Below are positions 1-14,253 of a DNA stretch of 64,000 bases, in pieces. A program made the translations under genes and the position numbers. The stretch lies in the NCBI RefSeq assembly GCF_000003815.2, contig NC_049992.1, positions 13,985,874 to 14,049,873 of the forward strand, in the 5' to 3' direction. How positions within the stretch are numbered: the first letter of the stretch is position 1; every line of letters begins with the position of its first letter. A model generated the notes under the pieces. That model did not search any database, had not been told where the DNA came from, and was given only the letters and a program-made list of their open reading frames with translations. This DNA is from Branchiostoma floridae. Lineage: Eukaryota; Chordata; Leptocardii; Amphioxiformes; Branchiostomatidae.

Positions 1-3000
1 GTTATTTGGACAAAGGGTTTGGATGTCGTGCGGCCATCTCCACCTAGGACTCTTCACCTCCTGGCGTGGTGTCGTCTTACTGCACTGCTTTTCTGACAGT
101 TGCAGAGGAAGACACAGAGAGATAAGTTTACTCAGCTGAAACTTGTTACTCTCTCATCATCCTCCCATTACATCTCCGTCTGTTCCCTCCGCCAGAAACA
201 ATGGCGAGCCATCGCAGGCGAGAAAGTGAAGGATGGGCCGCGGCATGCACGACGATCCACTCTGCCACCGTACGCCTTTTGTACGCCAATATTTCCAGCA
301 AAAGACAGTGTTTATTGGAAAGTCAATATCTGCACGGGGCGAGTCGTGATATATGTGTTATCTATGGACAAGGCAAATGATGAATGGTCACTGTCTCTTC
401 TTTCATCTCAATCCCAACTGCAAATTTCTAAATTGCCTGGATATACCTTAATTAATTCACATGATTGATAGTCCGTCGGGGATTCCCTGAGCCTTACCTG
501 AGCAATACATGGGCACACCAGGAAATGGAGCTGGCATTTAATGGTAACACATAAAGTGTGCATGTAAATTATCCCCAGCCAAAGACAGAAGTGAAAGCTG
601 GGGAGAGAGGAATAATTTAGTTCCGGATGTGGAGCAGTGTACATATGGGGATATGGGCGGAGATGGAACCCAGATAAGGACCTGCCATGCCCCTGCTCCT
701 GGTGTGATCCAGGGAGGAGAACAGAGGATCCACCTGACCCTGAGATCACATCGCCCTTCTCACTTTTCTCCACAACACCACATCTGCCCACTGTGCTGTG
801 GTGGGAGTGGCCCAACACATGTTCTGTACCATCCCAACCACCATTACCACCACAAAATGGTCCCGCAGGACACCCCACATTTAAACTGCCAAGCCTCTTT
901 TCTTTGCCAGGAAAGGCATCCCAGATCCCCATTAGACACATAATTGGCAAAAAGAAATTCACTTTTAAAAGGTGAAACAGTCTGTGCAGGGACAGTTGGG
1001 CCATATGTGATGTCTGGAATCATCGTCTGTCCTCTGCAAATTAACAGTTGTCAGCTACAATTGTCAGGATACAACTACAATCTGGCAACATAGCTGATCA
1101 AATATATATAACAATTAAAACAAAACCTTATCCCAAAAATTTTATTATTGGGAAATATTCAGTCTTGTACATCAGGAACGAAAATTACTCAACGGAAATT
1201 TGTAGCTTTAATGTGACCTAAACAAATCCTACTTTCTTTATTGGAACAGGATTTCTTTTTGAGGATGTCATCTTTACAGATACACGTTCATACAATACTT
1301 TTAAAAAAATTATATTAAGTTGTGGTTACACAAATACATACACCTGTAAAACAACATTTCCTGGTGGACAATACATGTTTCAACATGATTTTAAAAAACT
1401 ATCGACACAAAGTTTACAGGAAATCATAGAAACTACCCAGCATGGCAACTAGTAGGGCATTACATTGTCCGTACATGAACAGAAGTGCTCATTGTATGGA
1501 CCTGACACTGATATCATTAACACCTCAGTTGGATTACGGAAATGGAAGGCGGAAGCTTGCGATGGAAGCAATAGGCAGGAGGGAACAACGCCATGAAAAA
1601 TAAAAAGCCATCAGACTTCAGATAACACACTAATTTGTTCGTGGAAATAGCCCACAGCTCATTCCAGCAACACAGTATGAGCTGCAGATGCCAAAGGACT
1701 GATAGGGCAAGCCTGTGATTTTCAGACAATGACCACGTTCGACCAGCCCCTTTCCTACCATCTGCCTCAGCCATAAAGCACCCTGTTACCACATGTGGCA
1801 CTGTGGTTGTTTTCTGTATGCAAGTTGTGCTCCCTACCATGCCTCCCTCACCAGGCGGGAGGGATACAAGCAATGTCATCACACCTTTGTGGCCATTGTG
1901 AGTCGGAATAACAAGTGTTAATGAAATCCCTTAAAGTGGATGGGACTCTGAAAATGTGGAAAATCTGCTTTCAACGCTGGCCAGACAAGCATGCATGTGC
2001 ATCAACCGGTCTTATTGGAATTCCAAATTGTCGTCTGGCTTCAGAATCTTTCCTGTGAAATGCAAATCAGGGCACAGTTCCGACATTCCGCGTCGTGTAG
2101 GGGGAAAATGTTTCACTCCGACAATAGATGAGAAGCGCTGGGAAAGCGTAGCAGATTACAGTTGAGGATTACAACTGATCACAACGAACCGTCAGCACAA
2201 AGGAAAGAGCATCTGCTGAGGACGGGGCACAATATCGCTGGAACGGGGCCTGTCAAGACAGTTTTGCGCTCCCTATTGACTCCCTGCACACGAGATAAAT
2301 TGCCATGCCGCAATATGGTTTCGCAAAATTGACATTTTTTATTCACTCCTTATGACAGTGAACGATGAAAATATGAGGAACGCTCGGGCCGAGCGTGTCA
2401 AATGAATACAACATTTAATTTAGCTGGGAACTCACAGAAACTTCAAAGGGTCTTCGGCACCTGTGGTGTCAGGAGTTTTACTTTACAGCAGAGCAGGTAA
2501 TTGATTTCAAGTAGAGGCATTTAATAATTCAGACCAAGATGGATACAGACCTATCTACCACCCCGTTCCTTCCGATCGTAGTTGACCAACATTCCTTGCG
2601 AAAAGCAGTATACACCAGTGACACCACCTGTATTTACTTGTTGTTGATTTCCCAAACAAGCTCAGACAGCAAACACTGTGTCCAAAGACGCCCTAAAGTC
2701 TAAAACTCTATAAAACCCACAAGTAATTTTAGCCAACTGTAATACACAAAGATCAATGACACATCATATAGATAGATTGATGGATATAAAGTATTTAAAC
2801 AAATGTACAGAAAATATATTTCTCATTAAAAATGTTGAGAATAACTAGTACATGTACAACTGAAACCACTCAAAACCATCCAGCCTTTTTCTTGACTGAC
2901 ACATAGCCTATTGACAAAAATACAAGTGAATATACAACATACTGGTATATACTTAAAACACTTACATTTAATACAGAGGGATACTGCAAACAGCCTAAAA

Positions 3001-6000
3001 GAACCTTCTATTATTTTCATTTTCCATAAAATCCTGCAAAAAAGACAACTGCTTTTATTGTGAAAATTTTCCTCTCAAACATGATATAAGAAATAGAAAT
3101 AGAATGGCAACTTCCCCATCCAGACACAGTGTACAAGAAGTACCAAATGAATAATTTTATTTCCAAAAAATTAATCCATTGTTGAAGTAGTGATTATGAA
3201 GCATTTATCTAAGATTGTTTCTCTTCTGAGGCTAATGAAACTAAAAAAGCTCATAGAAATGGAATAGAAAATAATTCTAGCCAAAACATCCAAAAAATCT
3301 GAATTTCATGTCACAAAAGTGTTGAAAATGTATTTACATAGTCTTAAAATAACAGATCTAACAAGGAAAATCAACAACATGGACCCCCAAACAATGAGTG
3401 TGACAGAAAAAAATAAAGCAGCCCTGATTAAACCACTGAGCGTTCACTGACACTCTGAGAGTAGAATATGACTATTCCCCAGTATCCCCACACTATCCAC
3501 TCTGCCTTTCTGTTGATAATACAAACTGGTAATTCTTCTGCACAGTGCAGCCAATATCATCCAACCAGGAGTTCTGAATCAATATCCCTGCCCCTAACAA
3601 AATGTAATTTGGACAAAAGTTGTCCCAGCAGACTGGCCTGCCAAAAATGGTGTGACCAGCTTGAAACTTGGCTACTTTCATCCAAGAACCCAATTTACTA
3701 CCCAATTGACATCCTCTAGAAAGGGAGAAAAAAGACAGCTTTTCAGTTTTTTGGCTCCATTGAAGCAAGGTGTGAAAGCAAAGTTTGCAAACAGGGTCTA
3801 ATCACGCACTAATACCCTAGTAAACAAACAAAAACAAATAAGCAATTACAAGCGTAAACAAAGACTGGCCCTCCCCCTGTGCTCTATGGTTTATGTGGGG
3901 CTTTGTGGGGCGTGCGGTCTCTATAGTGGCTGCTGTGGAATAATGTGTTTTGAAAACAGTAGAAACATGTCAGGAATTATTCAAAACCTTAAAGCGACCA
4001 TTCTGCCACAGACTCACACCAAATCCTGCTCATGTTAAGAATCCGTCAAAGTCTTTGTGTACCCTCCTACATTAAATATTTAAGAAAAAAAATCATACTT
4101 AAAACACGGAGGAAGAAAGTTGGTCAATAAACACTCCACAACTTAAAGTTGTGAGTACTTTCTGGCCGGCATTTTTTTTCTTTTTTCTAGTTAAGTCATT
4201 CGGTATAACTGTAAGTACATTTGTGTATTGGTTCTATCCAAATCTTAACAACTTTTCCCCCTTGTTTTCATGAACCATGTGTCCAGAGTTTTATTCATTT
4301 CCAATAACAGAATCTGACTGAAACTGAGTAAAATAAGATGAACACCAGTCTGCAGGGATAGCAATAGGGTTTTTGGTTCTCTCGACGCTTCAATTTTTTA
4401 TTTTTTAACATTGCTGGACAACAAAATGTAAGAACCTTACCACTGTGACATGTATACAAACAAGGCAAAAGGGCAAGATCTTTTAGAAATATACGGAAAC
4501 AAAACAAAAGCAAAACACCAAAAACATTGTTGCACTGCTGTCTTCCTGCAAATCTTCTAAATTTCTTGTAATCACAAAGATATAAAAGAAACAATAAGCA
4601 GGCGTACTGACACAAAAATAAATGGCTAGCTTGCCTGTGTTAACTTTAACCACACTGCAGCCTTATGCTGTGTTGGTGTTTCATGTTGACACAGTATAAC
4701 ATACATGACCCAGGTACTTAAAACTTGTGAAGTGACACTTTCATCTCCGGTCCAGTCGGAATTATCTCTCCTAAAAGATCCACACCCAACATAATTCAAC
4801 CCAAAAAAATCACACAACGAAGCAACAAAACAATTTCCTTACACTGAGTAAGATATATTCATATTTTGAGTAGTTTTGTAAATCTTGTGCCTGGAGTCTG
4901 GACTTGACAGAAACTTGTGCTGCAATGTTGTGCAGTGTAATTTGGGATAGGTGGCATATGGCAGTACAAGCCCTCCTGTGAAAGGTGAAACTAAAGGTGG
5001 GATTGGTGCATACACCTGTCCCTGGACAGGTTCGTCACGCAGGATCTCCCTGGTCATGCACTGTAAAATGACTTATAGCCATGATGCTTCAAAAACAAAC
5101 CATCGATAAAGGCATATTGAATTTTTTCGCCTCGGTATTAAGGAATCCCACCTGGCATGTGGACAGAGTACAGACGGCGACCGTGCTTTGGAATAAATCC
5201 GGCGGCCGTTTCCCGATACAACCTGTCTGTCTCGGCAGATGGCTGCGACAAACTGTATCCGAAAATCAGTAAAATAAAACTGCAAATTATCCGATTCAGA
5301 AGTTATTTTCCTGCGGGTAATGGGAGACAATTTTGAAGGATGTGTGCTGGACTGAAACTCACAAGCTGCTCTGGTTTATACTGCTAGCTGGGGTGAAATC
5401 GGAGACAAAAAATCTATATTGAAGACAGCAGACACTCAAAGCAGTCCAAGATTTAAATCAATAATTCCATTTAATAAAGGTAGAGACAGGACTTTCCCAG
5501 GGCAAATTACAACTGCCCTTCATCCCATGATTAATCTTACCTGGGCCGAAACGCCAGCAGGGCTTTATAAAACTCCCTACACTTTTATTTTCTGCACACA
5601 GGCACCAGACACACACTTTCTAAACAGTTTCACTTTTCGTGTTGACATTGGTATCATACGATACTTTGCCAGATAACTTGCTAAAGCTCGTGTGGTCGGC
5701 AGGAATACTAGTTGCCGTACAGAGAAAAGGATGTACTATTCTGGGCTAAATCCTCCCGCCAAGGCACACAATAGAGCTTTTGTCGGCGAGGCGTTCGGAC
5801 TAGATACGGACTTGTGTCTCGCGTCCGCTGGCCGCGTGGACCCGCAAGGCCCTTACTTTTAGGGACGCTCCCCGTTAAGGCCGTCCCCCGGGAAGCATGA
5901 TTACCTATCTCCGGGTTACAACCCCACTTTTATGTCCTGTTGAAGACGATGTAAACCCATTTCAGACATGTTGCTTTACCGTCGTCATAAGCAGCTTTTG

Positions 6001-6697
6001 TGTACTTGTAATCAAAATGAAAACTTGCACAAGACGACACAAAATACGATCATGTTACACAATGGTGGCGAACCACAACGCACTAGAGGACCGCTAGCCG
6101 GCCCCGCCGCGCGATCAACCTAACTCCTAACTTTCGATCGCAGACCAAATTTCCCGCTCTTTCTAGCATAAAATCATCCTGCGCTGAGGCTCTAAACACA
6201 GGCAACTAAAACTTGGTGCAAGGAAACCCAACTTGTGCTGATGAAATCGACAGGAAAACTCGAGCGGAAACTGGGGGACCACCAGGAAACATACATCTAT
6301 TCCTTTCACATGATAATTTCAATTTCATCAACAGACGGGAGTCGGCACGTCTGGGGTCTGATCACTGTACACACAACTTTCACAAGTCACCAGAAGTGGT
6401 CCCAACATGGGGTTTAGCGGGAGGGGAGGGCGGTAGAAGGCCGTACAAGCTCCGACAGATAAGGGCAAGTCGGGCGGGGACGAGAAGCAACATGTATGTA
6501 GAGGGACGTGCACGAGGCGGCTCACGGTCACGTCCGACTACCCCGCTCACACGGACCGTTATCTCCGGACCAACTGTCCGCGGCCCCGGTGCAGCCGATC
6601 TGCCACGGGACGCCGCCACAACTTCCTCACGCCATGCCAACACCCTGCCCCTCCAAACCAACCCCAACAACACCAGGAGAAAGCGGGTCGTACTTAC
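1..6697 (-). other. Start of intron 1 of the PRDM3/16-like gene; no exon seen
   Basis: This stretch lies downstream (minus strand) of the PRDM3/16-like first exon, whose donor is at 6,697-6,696. I looked for the next expected exon, which in vertebrate MECOM and PRDM16 carries the acidic segment and an IPxDIPIP-type motif ahead of the PR domain, and found nothing like it on the minus strand. That exon therefore probably lies beyond the left edge. The long first intron is a known feature of vertebrate MECOM and PRDM16. About 1,080-5,050 is AT-rich; about 5,740-6,900 is richer in GC and CpG. Open frames here (for example 408-1004 minus, 100-468 plus) have no recognisable domain. Confidence 0.5.
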
Positions 6698-6734
6698 TTT
6701 TTGCGAGTTTTCGTGCCTTCCCCTTCGAACGCAT
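6698..6734 (-). CDS. Prdm3/16: PRDM3(MECOM)/PRDM16-like gene, first coding exon
   Basis: The minus strand reads ATG at 6,734-6,732 and encodes MRSKGKARKLAK, then one base (A) before a perfect GTAAGTA donor. From memory, vertebrate MECOM (MDS1-EVI1) begins MRSKGRARKLAT and PRDM16 begins MRSKARARKLAK; both end this tiny exon after 12 codons plus one base. The match of residues, exon length and splice phase makes chance unlikely. The family are zinc-finger transcription factors with an N-terminal PR/SET domain, acting in the nucleus on H3K9 methylation, haematopoiesis and cell fate. Only the basic N-terminal peptide is in the window; the PR domain and zinc fingers would lie to the left. The -3 base is a purine. 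A single pre-duplication orthologue of PRDM3 and PRDM16 would be expected in amphioxus. Confidence 0.82.
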
Positions 6735-7060
6735 CGCTTGCGGTTTTTCACATGGAACAAAAACACTTGTCTTGTCAACATGGCCGGTGACACCTGTGCG
6801 CATGTGCAGTTGGACATGCGCGAACTGAACTTTACCGATTTTATGTTTGTTTGCTTGCGCATCTAAACGTCATCAGTCACTGTCTTGGGTCCCCGATTCT
6901 CGGTTAATTATAAATCAAGGCATATTCCGGTACAGCTTAGGAGAGAATCAGACAGGCGCGGGTAAAAAATCGCATGTCGCGCCTTGTTGATAGAGACTAA
7001 ACGAAACTTTACCACTCTCTTTGTGTCACTGTTCTTTGTCTGTATTGTAGACGGTCATAA
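6735..7060 (-). promoter_or_regulatory. Probable 5' UTR/promoter of the PRDM3/16-like gene
   Basis: This is the sequence immediately upstream of the PRDM3/16-like start codon on the minus strand. It sits at the edge of a CpG-richer stretch (about 5,740-6,900). It contains an AT-rich ATAATTAA block at about 6,905-6,912, but I see no clean TATA box at a fixed distance. The placement is by position only; the transcription start cannot be read from the sequence, and an upstream non-coding exon is possible. Confidence 0.35.
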
Positions 7061-10000
7061 TTAGTCATCGATTGTGACTCATCCCCTAGTTTTGTCCCAA
7101 AGCACACGTCGATCAGAGAGCATAAGAAGTAAACAGTGTGTGGGAACTGAACCGGGGTGTGATAATTTGTTCTCCTGCGCGAAAGCAATTAAATTAACAC
7201 CGCTCTTAATGATCACTATCCCATCAATCAGTCATCTCTTTTGTGCGCAGGTTTCTTCCACCGCCCAATAGCTCCTCATTAAACTGCTCCAATATTTCAA
7301 TTCCTATTTCCAGTCCAATTACTTACGGGCGATGAGCGCGATCGAAGAAAGTGGCAAGCTCTGAGCCACTGGTCTAAGAGGGGCTACTTTGCAGGGAAAG
7401 ATCAGTATCTCTAGTCTCTCTATTTTTTTCTTCTATCAAAATATACGCACTTAACGCTACGGCACTGTAACCCCCGCGGGATAAAGCTACAACTTCAACT
7501 TCTACATGAAAAAGTCGGCGAACTTTTTAATGTCTCGCTTTGGATATATATTCATGCAGAATAACTGCACGTGCGCGTGCTTTCAGTGGCGTCAGTATGT
7601 TATATCTGCGGGGCGGGTGTAAGAATGGTAAGATATCGTGGAAAGTGAAAAATTTCTTGGTGTTTTTCTCTCCGTGCACCGTTCTGGTTACTTGGGGGAG
7701 CTGGCCAGAGCTCGGGCAGACACGAGCCGTATGATGAAGGATTGGGAGCAAGGACACGGGTGTCATAATGTGTCGATAAGGCTGCCACGGAAGGATGGTT
7801 CGGGCCCCGCTATCACTCATTCCCGACCTCTTTGCACTTGCCATATGCGGACCGGGCGATGAGGGCAGATGACCATCTCGTGCCATGTATTACCGCACAG
7901 ACGCACGGCTCGCTTCCTATACTCTCTCTTTTTTACACTCCAGATTTTTTATTGGGGTCGGCTGACTTATTTATGTGTGCGCAGCGTGGATATTAATTAT
8001 TTGATATTGCCGGAGAGGCGGTGCGTTATTTATGGCAAGTGCCGTGCTATCATGCCGGCAATGATCACACCGGGCAGTTGTGAAAAATCCCATATTGTGC
8101 CAACAAACGCCGCGCAGACACCAGGGCTAACCTCTCAGCACAGCCCCTATAAATACAACCGCATGCGGATGAAATAGCCTCTACAAACACAAAGGTACAG
8201 ACAGAAATCACTCTCGCCGCACAAAAAGCAGATCTGTTATCACAGAAACCGTTCTAAGTCTCTTGTCCTCTCCCCTTCTCTCCACCTGCCGTTGTAACCA
8301 GATCCTCAAGAAAAACAGCGAGATGCTACTATTATAATACACCCAGTTTGTTTGGAATTTCATAGGTCACTGGCGCCTCTCACGGTTTTTAATTGATTTC
8401 TGTGCCTTATCCATTTCTGATGGAACTTGATCAATCCGGTCTGTGACCCTAGCTCAACTCCTTCTTGATCGGATTGCCGGTGGAGTGACGCCTTCCAACC
8501 TCTCTCCCCCGAGCGGACAACCGTCGCCCCGTCCCTCTTTGTGCTGCGCCATTTTTCGTCGAGGAGGACGCGCGCCGCGCCGACGTCTGAGCAAAAGGCC
8601 CCGACCGAGGAGCAGCGGAAGAACCCAGTCGTGACCGCCCGGGACCGTTACCACTCGAGATCCGCACTTGCCTTTGAACCTTTCAGCGCGGCTGATCTGG
8701 CCGTGAATGACAAACATGGTCTGCGTCATGCCGACTAATGAATAGGACCTTGTGTCAACAGGACCGGAATAGTCCCGCGTTTGCTGCAACGCATCCGTAG
8801 CATCCGTCTGTCTTCCATTTATTTGGTGGGAACAAGTACAAGAACAAACCTTGCAGGGGGGGAGGGGTAAAAAAAATCTGTGCTTTCTCACCCCCTTTCT
8901 GCTTTCACCCGTACACAAGAATTCCTTTAGAGTTCAAAAGACCTTAACAGGATAGATCACAAGGACCGATGCCGACCACTTTTACTTGCTACACTTGCGA
9001 CATGTACGTGACAACTCTGTACGCCCTGCTAGGCGTTTGCATAGGCCCACAACTTTTCCGTCATCATCTCTTTGATAAAACATCTTTAACAATTCACAGA
9101 GGTGAGCACACGTACACGTCCTGAAACACATACACATGCCGGTGCCTTGCCCTGTGTGTGTACTTGATGCCATCTCAACAGCAACGAATCACCTGGTCTT
9201 TTTATCCCTTTTCAGTCACTCGTGACGTTTACCCGCTCGCAATAAAAAGCAGATCCCCCAGTTGAACTGAGTGCTAGACAAATATTATTTAAGTTATCCT
9301 CGCCAGCCTTCCATTAATGAAGGGGTGTGGGAGATTAAAGACGGCTTGACATGTCTCGCGTGTTATCTCTCCCCAACGATGACGGCCCCGTCTGACAACC
9401 GGAGCGCTCTAACAATCACCACAGCCGGGTGTATGAAGAGAAACCGTGCTCGCCCAAGGGGCAATTAGTGGAGGACATGGTGCGATTTTGAACGGGCTGC
9501 TGGTCTGTATCTGTGAAGGGATATGAAAGTGGATAAGGTGCCCGGAAGCAGGACTCTACAGTCTGTTGGTCTAGGGCAGAAGCGAGGGCGCCCTCTCAAG
9601 TTCACGCGCCGTCCCGAGACGATTCTCGCGATAATTAGCAAGTCGAGATGAATCGCCCTCTTGACGTCTTCCAACGTGCTCGGTCACATTTTTCGTTATC
9701 AGAGAACAGAAAACATATGCTGACATGGTGTGTGCGAGCGCGCGTGACTGTGACCGCTGTAATAATTAACTAACCTTTGCCGCATGCCTGCATAATCTTT
9801 TCTCGTTTTTAGCGGATGTAAAGCGTCTCAAAAGCGTCTTCTGTTACAAAACAAAAGGGCGACACCAGTTGTATTCTTTTGCATCAGGGGCTAGTGCGTG
9901 TGTTGTTTCTTTCGGACCAAATGCAGCTGGGAGGAACATTGTAAAGTTATTTCTTTATGAATTCAACGCAATGGACAATAAAAAATTATATATTTACAGT

Positions 10001-13000
10001 TTTGACAAAATATAAATCAAAACCACTGTCGGCGAATTCTCAAACCCGAATCAACCACATTTTGGGAATGTTCTCTGTCAACTTTATCCCCGAAATCAGA
10101 ATTCTATCCGGGATAAAGATTTGCTAGTCTTAGTATTCAGCCTTTGGAGAGGACCACGAATTTGCGGAACCCAGAAATAGAGGCGGAGACAAAGAAGCAA
10201 AAATATCCGCCTTGTTGGTGGGTACGGAGGTCTGACACTGTACTGTACGTATACGTCTACTCTTCGGGTGACGTTACAACAGCAAAGAAGTCATATAGGG
10301 AGGCTATACGTCCCTATAACCTCCTTGATTGCGGTTACGTTGGCGTTTCGCTCACTTAGCCAAATACCAATAAACAAGCTGATGTTTGAGTACAGTGAAT
10401 CACATGGAATCTGCCGTATTTGAAATTATGAATTTATTCGCCTATAGCACAAAATGAATTGGCAGTTTGAGCAATATCAAAAAGCTTTCTCAAAAGCCAA
10501 TGCCTCAGTATAACCTCTACCAGGCTTCAAACATCGCACGAAAAATAGTAGAAATTGGCTACATAGACAAATAACACCACAGAGGAGTTAGCCAACCAAT
10601 GCTAACGACGCCACCAACAGTAGTTTTGGAAGACTAACTCGTCTACCGTGTTAACTGAGTGTATCATTGGCCAGTCTCTACTATTTTTCCAGCCGCAGAT
10701 GGAGCCTGCTAGAGGCTATCCTCACTATTTTAGTACAAAAAAGAGCTTTTATTGATTTAAGTTGATGTCGAAGAACAATACGACTTGGGTAAAAGGGTAC
10801 ATTGTATATTTACTGACAAGAATAGCTTGACGTAAACTTTATTTGCTCACCGTCACCAATATGATTGACAAAATCTCAAGAACCATAAACCAACAAAGAC
10901 CAGATGGCACATACGCCGAACAATAGAAACGTCATCAAAAAACACATACGGTAAACCAAACTGATTAGATCCAACAGCAAGTCATAATTATAAAAACAAA
11001 CACAGATGGATTAAAAAGGATGAGGCCACGACATATCCATCCGCAGCAGAAAATAGTACAATGTAATAAGCACCCCCACCCACCCACCAGCCTTCCTTCC
11101 CCCCTCTGGATTCCTAGAGCGGTGCACAAAACTCTCCATTCCTCTCCCCCAAGCTGGCGGTATTACTCCGCGGATTTGTAGATTGGGTATATAGGGGAGA
11201 GATAGGGGCGGGCCGGGCTGCAGGTGGGAGATATTCCCGCCATTAAACCATTAATGGTTGGCAGCTTTCGCGCACTCTCAGTACGTACGTTCCGCTGCAC
11301 GTGCATGATGGGAGTGGATAAGGCTTTAAAGACTGACGTGAGCGAAATAAAGCCAGATTTACGGTTATACGACGTGGTGATGATCTATTAACGTACATAT
11401 TTACTACCTGTAAAGGACGGCTGCACAGCGGGAGTTTTGACATTTAAGAAGATGACTTATACCAGAGTAGCATAGTACCAACCAGGTACCCAAAGTGTGC
11501 TACAGATCAAGTATAGGTACAGTCATGGTTTGATCCTTTGAGAAGTAGCACCGACATTGTCACCTGTTTTGTCTTTATTGCTTACTGTGAAGTTTCATCC
11601 ATGTCGACTACGTTATACCAGCGTGTTTCTTTCCTTTCCAATCAGATACAGCAGCTTACTATGATGAACAGAGTCGTACATTTTTTTCACTATGGAATAC
11701 TTCTAAGATATACTTTTTACAGTATGCCTACTTGTACTCGCGTCTAAAAACTTTTGATGGTAAATGCAAGTGACATGCATGAGCTCGACAGTTGTGCCCT
11801 AATCGTTATGCCTTTTGACAGAAGCCTATGTTTGTGGGATTTATCTAAATGTTTTGTGGTTCATATATTTCCAGGAGGGTAAAATATGAAACAAAATGAA
11901 ATGCATAGAATGTACGAATCGATTTCACTATATTTCCGACAGATATAACAAAATGATACTAATATCATTAAAGGACGGTAGGACAAAGAAGTGAATTTAG
12001 CCAGATGTATATGATAAATTACTGATGTTAAGTTCTGCACCTTTGCCTTAAGTACTTTGGAACATTGGTTTTTGCTTCAAACTTCCTCATTGACAGTATA
12101 GACTCCTCACGACTTTCTATCATTAAAGCGATAGGTACAACAAAAATTGGTCATTGCATTGGGAATCTATTTATTCTTCTTTATTTATCTATCAAGGTTC
12201 TCCAATACATGCTTAGTCGTTTGCAGTCTGAGACAAGGTTCTTCACATCAGAAGTACCCACTTTCTTTATTTTGATCAGAATCATTTGATCACTACAGCA
12301 ACACTGAATCCAACATGTGTGAGATTTGATTCAACAAGCAATACATCTTTTCAGCCGGCGATACGGTCTTGTGCCAAAATCTCAAGAGTCAACAGTTAAT
12401 TCTGGTGACATCTGCGTACGGTAACCAAGTTTGATGAAAGTCCACAAATATCTACGCAAACAAAACGCCACGATTTTCGTCATCTGGGTATCGGTGATTA
12501 AACTGTTGGCATTTGACCAAACCTTCAGCTTAGAGAAAACAGGAAAGGATCATCTGGTTACTCAATAAGTACCACATCCTGGACAACTACAAGCAACAGT
12601 GATATGATGTTTATAAATGAGTTAGTCAAATCTCCAAGCAGACGTTTGGAAGGAATTGTAGCGTTTTGCTGTTGTTGAGGCGCCTCTTTCTGCGGATAGA
12701 ATGGAATACATGTGTACAAAGATGTTACACACTTCCGTTCCAAAATGAGTAAGAATTACCTCTGGTCATCTGTAAGACTAGAATGTATAAAAAGAAACAA
12801 GAGAAGATACTGTCTAGTACTTCTTGATACGTTGATGAACGTTAAAATACCAAGGTACCCAATATTTAAAGACGCCAAATTCAATCTCAACAACTGGAAT
12901 ATTCGTATGTTGTCTATTTGTAGATATTTGATTATCTCTTAAGGTAGCTCTATGTTTGGTCTTCCTGCAGAAAAAACAAAACAAAAGCAAAACTAGACTT

Positions 13001-14210
13001 GTCTGGGAAACCTAAAGTACGATGTAACTTTCTTGTGTTTGTCTTTTTAGAACATAATGAAGAATTTGATAACTTTCTATTTTCCCGTCTTTCCTTACAC
13101 AGGTGCGGACCGTCGGTGATTCCACTTATAATCTTTAACAGGTATGTAATTAATCGATAATGAATACAGATAGCAATAATACTATGTCTTGAGAGGGAAA
13201 ATAAGCGTTGGTCACACGTAGATAGCTAACACACCACTTTTTGTTACTTAAGTTGTGTTGATACACGGCCTTGATGTCTTAGATTTATTTTCCTGTAGCA
13301 ACAGTACTAGTGTCACGAAATAGACGGGGTATATTTCTTCAACGAAAAAAAGACGATAACGTTATAAAGTATAACGTTGATGTCTTGACTTATGTTGTGT
13401 CCTTTTCCTTATTTCAGTTAGTTTTCTTCTATTAATTTTCCCTTAATCGCCCTTGCAACAACGGAGAAGAGTCTGAGTATGTCTTTGCCCAAGTTCATCT
13501 TAACATGAGATTTTCTTAGTTGCTATCTGAAATATATCTATATATCAATCAATCGGTTCAACTGGCATGAAATATAGGTAAACAGAAATTTATTTTCACA
13601 ATTTTTGAACCATAAAAACTTGGCTGATATTCAAAGACACTACGTTAAAACGTAGATGACAGTTTCCAGTTGTAATGGTAATGTAAATGGTAAATGTCTG
13701 CTTCAGGTGAAGGTTGGTTGAGACACGGTTACTGCAGGTGTTAATGTAGTTGACAGTGGACCACCGTCAATGCGCTCCTGGCGTCCGTAACACCCAGTGT
13801 TATCCTCTCTCTCACTTCAGACAGGCACGGCTGGGTGATCAGTGCTCCACTTTGCGCAGCTGTTCACCGATTGTCGGTCGTCAAGGACCCACAAACTTGG
13901 CGGGTAGAGTTGCAGGGAGAGAAGAAAGAGAGATAAACGGCGGTGTGTGGCGATCTGCGCGCCCGCTGCTAGCTCTTCTTACCGAGCCATCGGCAGGTGA
14001 GGCCGGGGTCGCGCGGGGGACACGTCCACAGGTAAAGCGTACCTGACAGCCGGGGTGATATATTACTGAGGGAATAAAACACCGAGTGGCCCATCACCCC
14101 GAGAATGTATAGAGAGAAGTTTACCCAACCCGGGGTTTCAATTCCCCTCCGACAATAGCGCGTCGCGGATAGATAGCAAAAACATGCCAGCTCGGACAAA
14201 ACATCTCCGG

Positions 14211-14253
14211 GCCGACCGCCGACGGGTTGAACTTGGAGCTTCCGGCGGTCGGC
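14211..14253. repeat. Perfect GC-rich hairpin, 11-bp stem
   Basis: GCCGACCGCCG at 14,211-14,221 is exactly complementary to CGGCGGTCGGC at 14,243-14,253, with a 21-base loop. It stands alone in non-coding DNA. It could be a structured RNA element, a cruciform or a protein-binding palindrome; nothing in the neighbourhood decides. Confidence 0.6.

Noticed and set aside
6213-6866. 217-codon plus-strand open frame over the PRDM3/16-like exon
   Set aside because: No domain, does not begin with ATG, GC-rich CpG region keeps several frames open, and it is antisense to the better supported first exon.
8443-8918. Arg/Pro-rich open frames on both strands in the CpG patch
   Set aside because: Overlapping frames of biased composition with no domain, splice support or start context.
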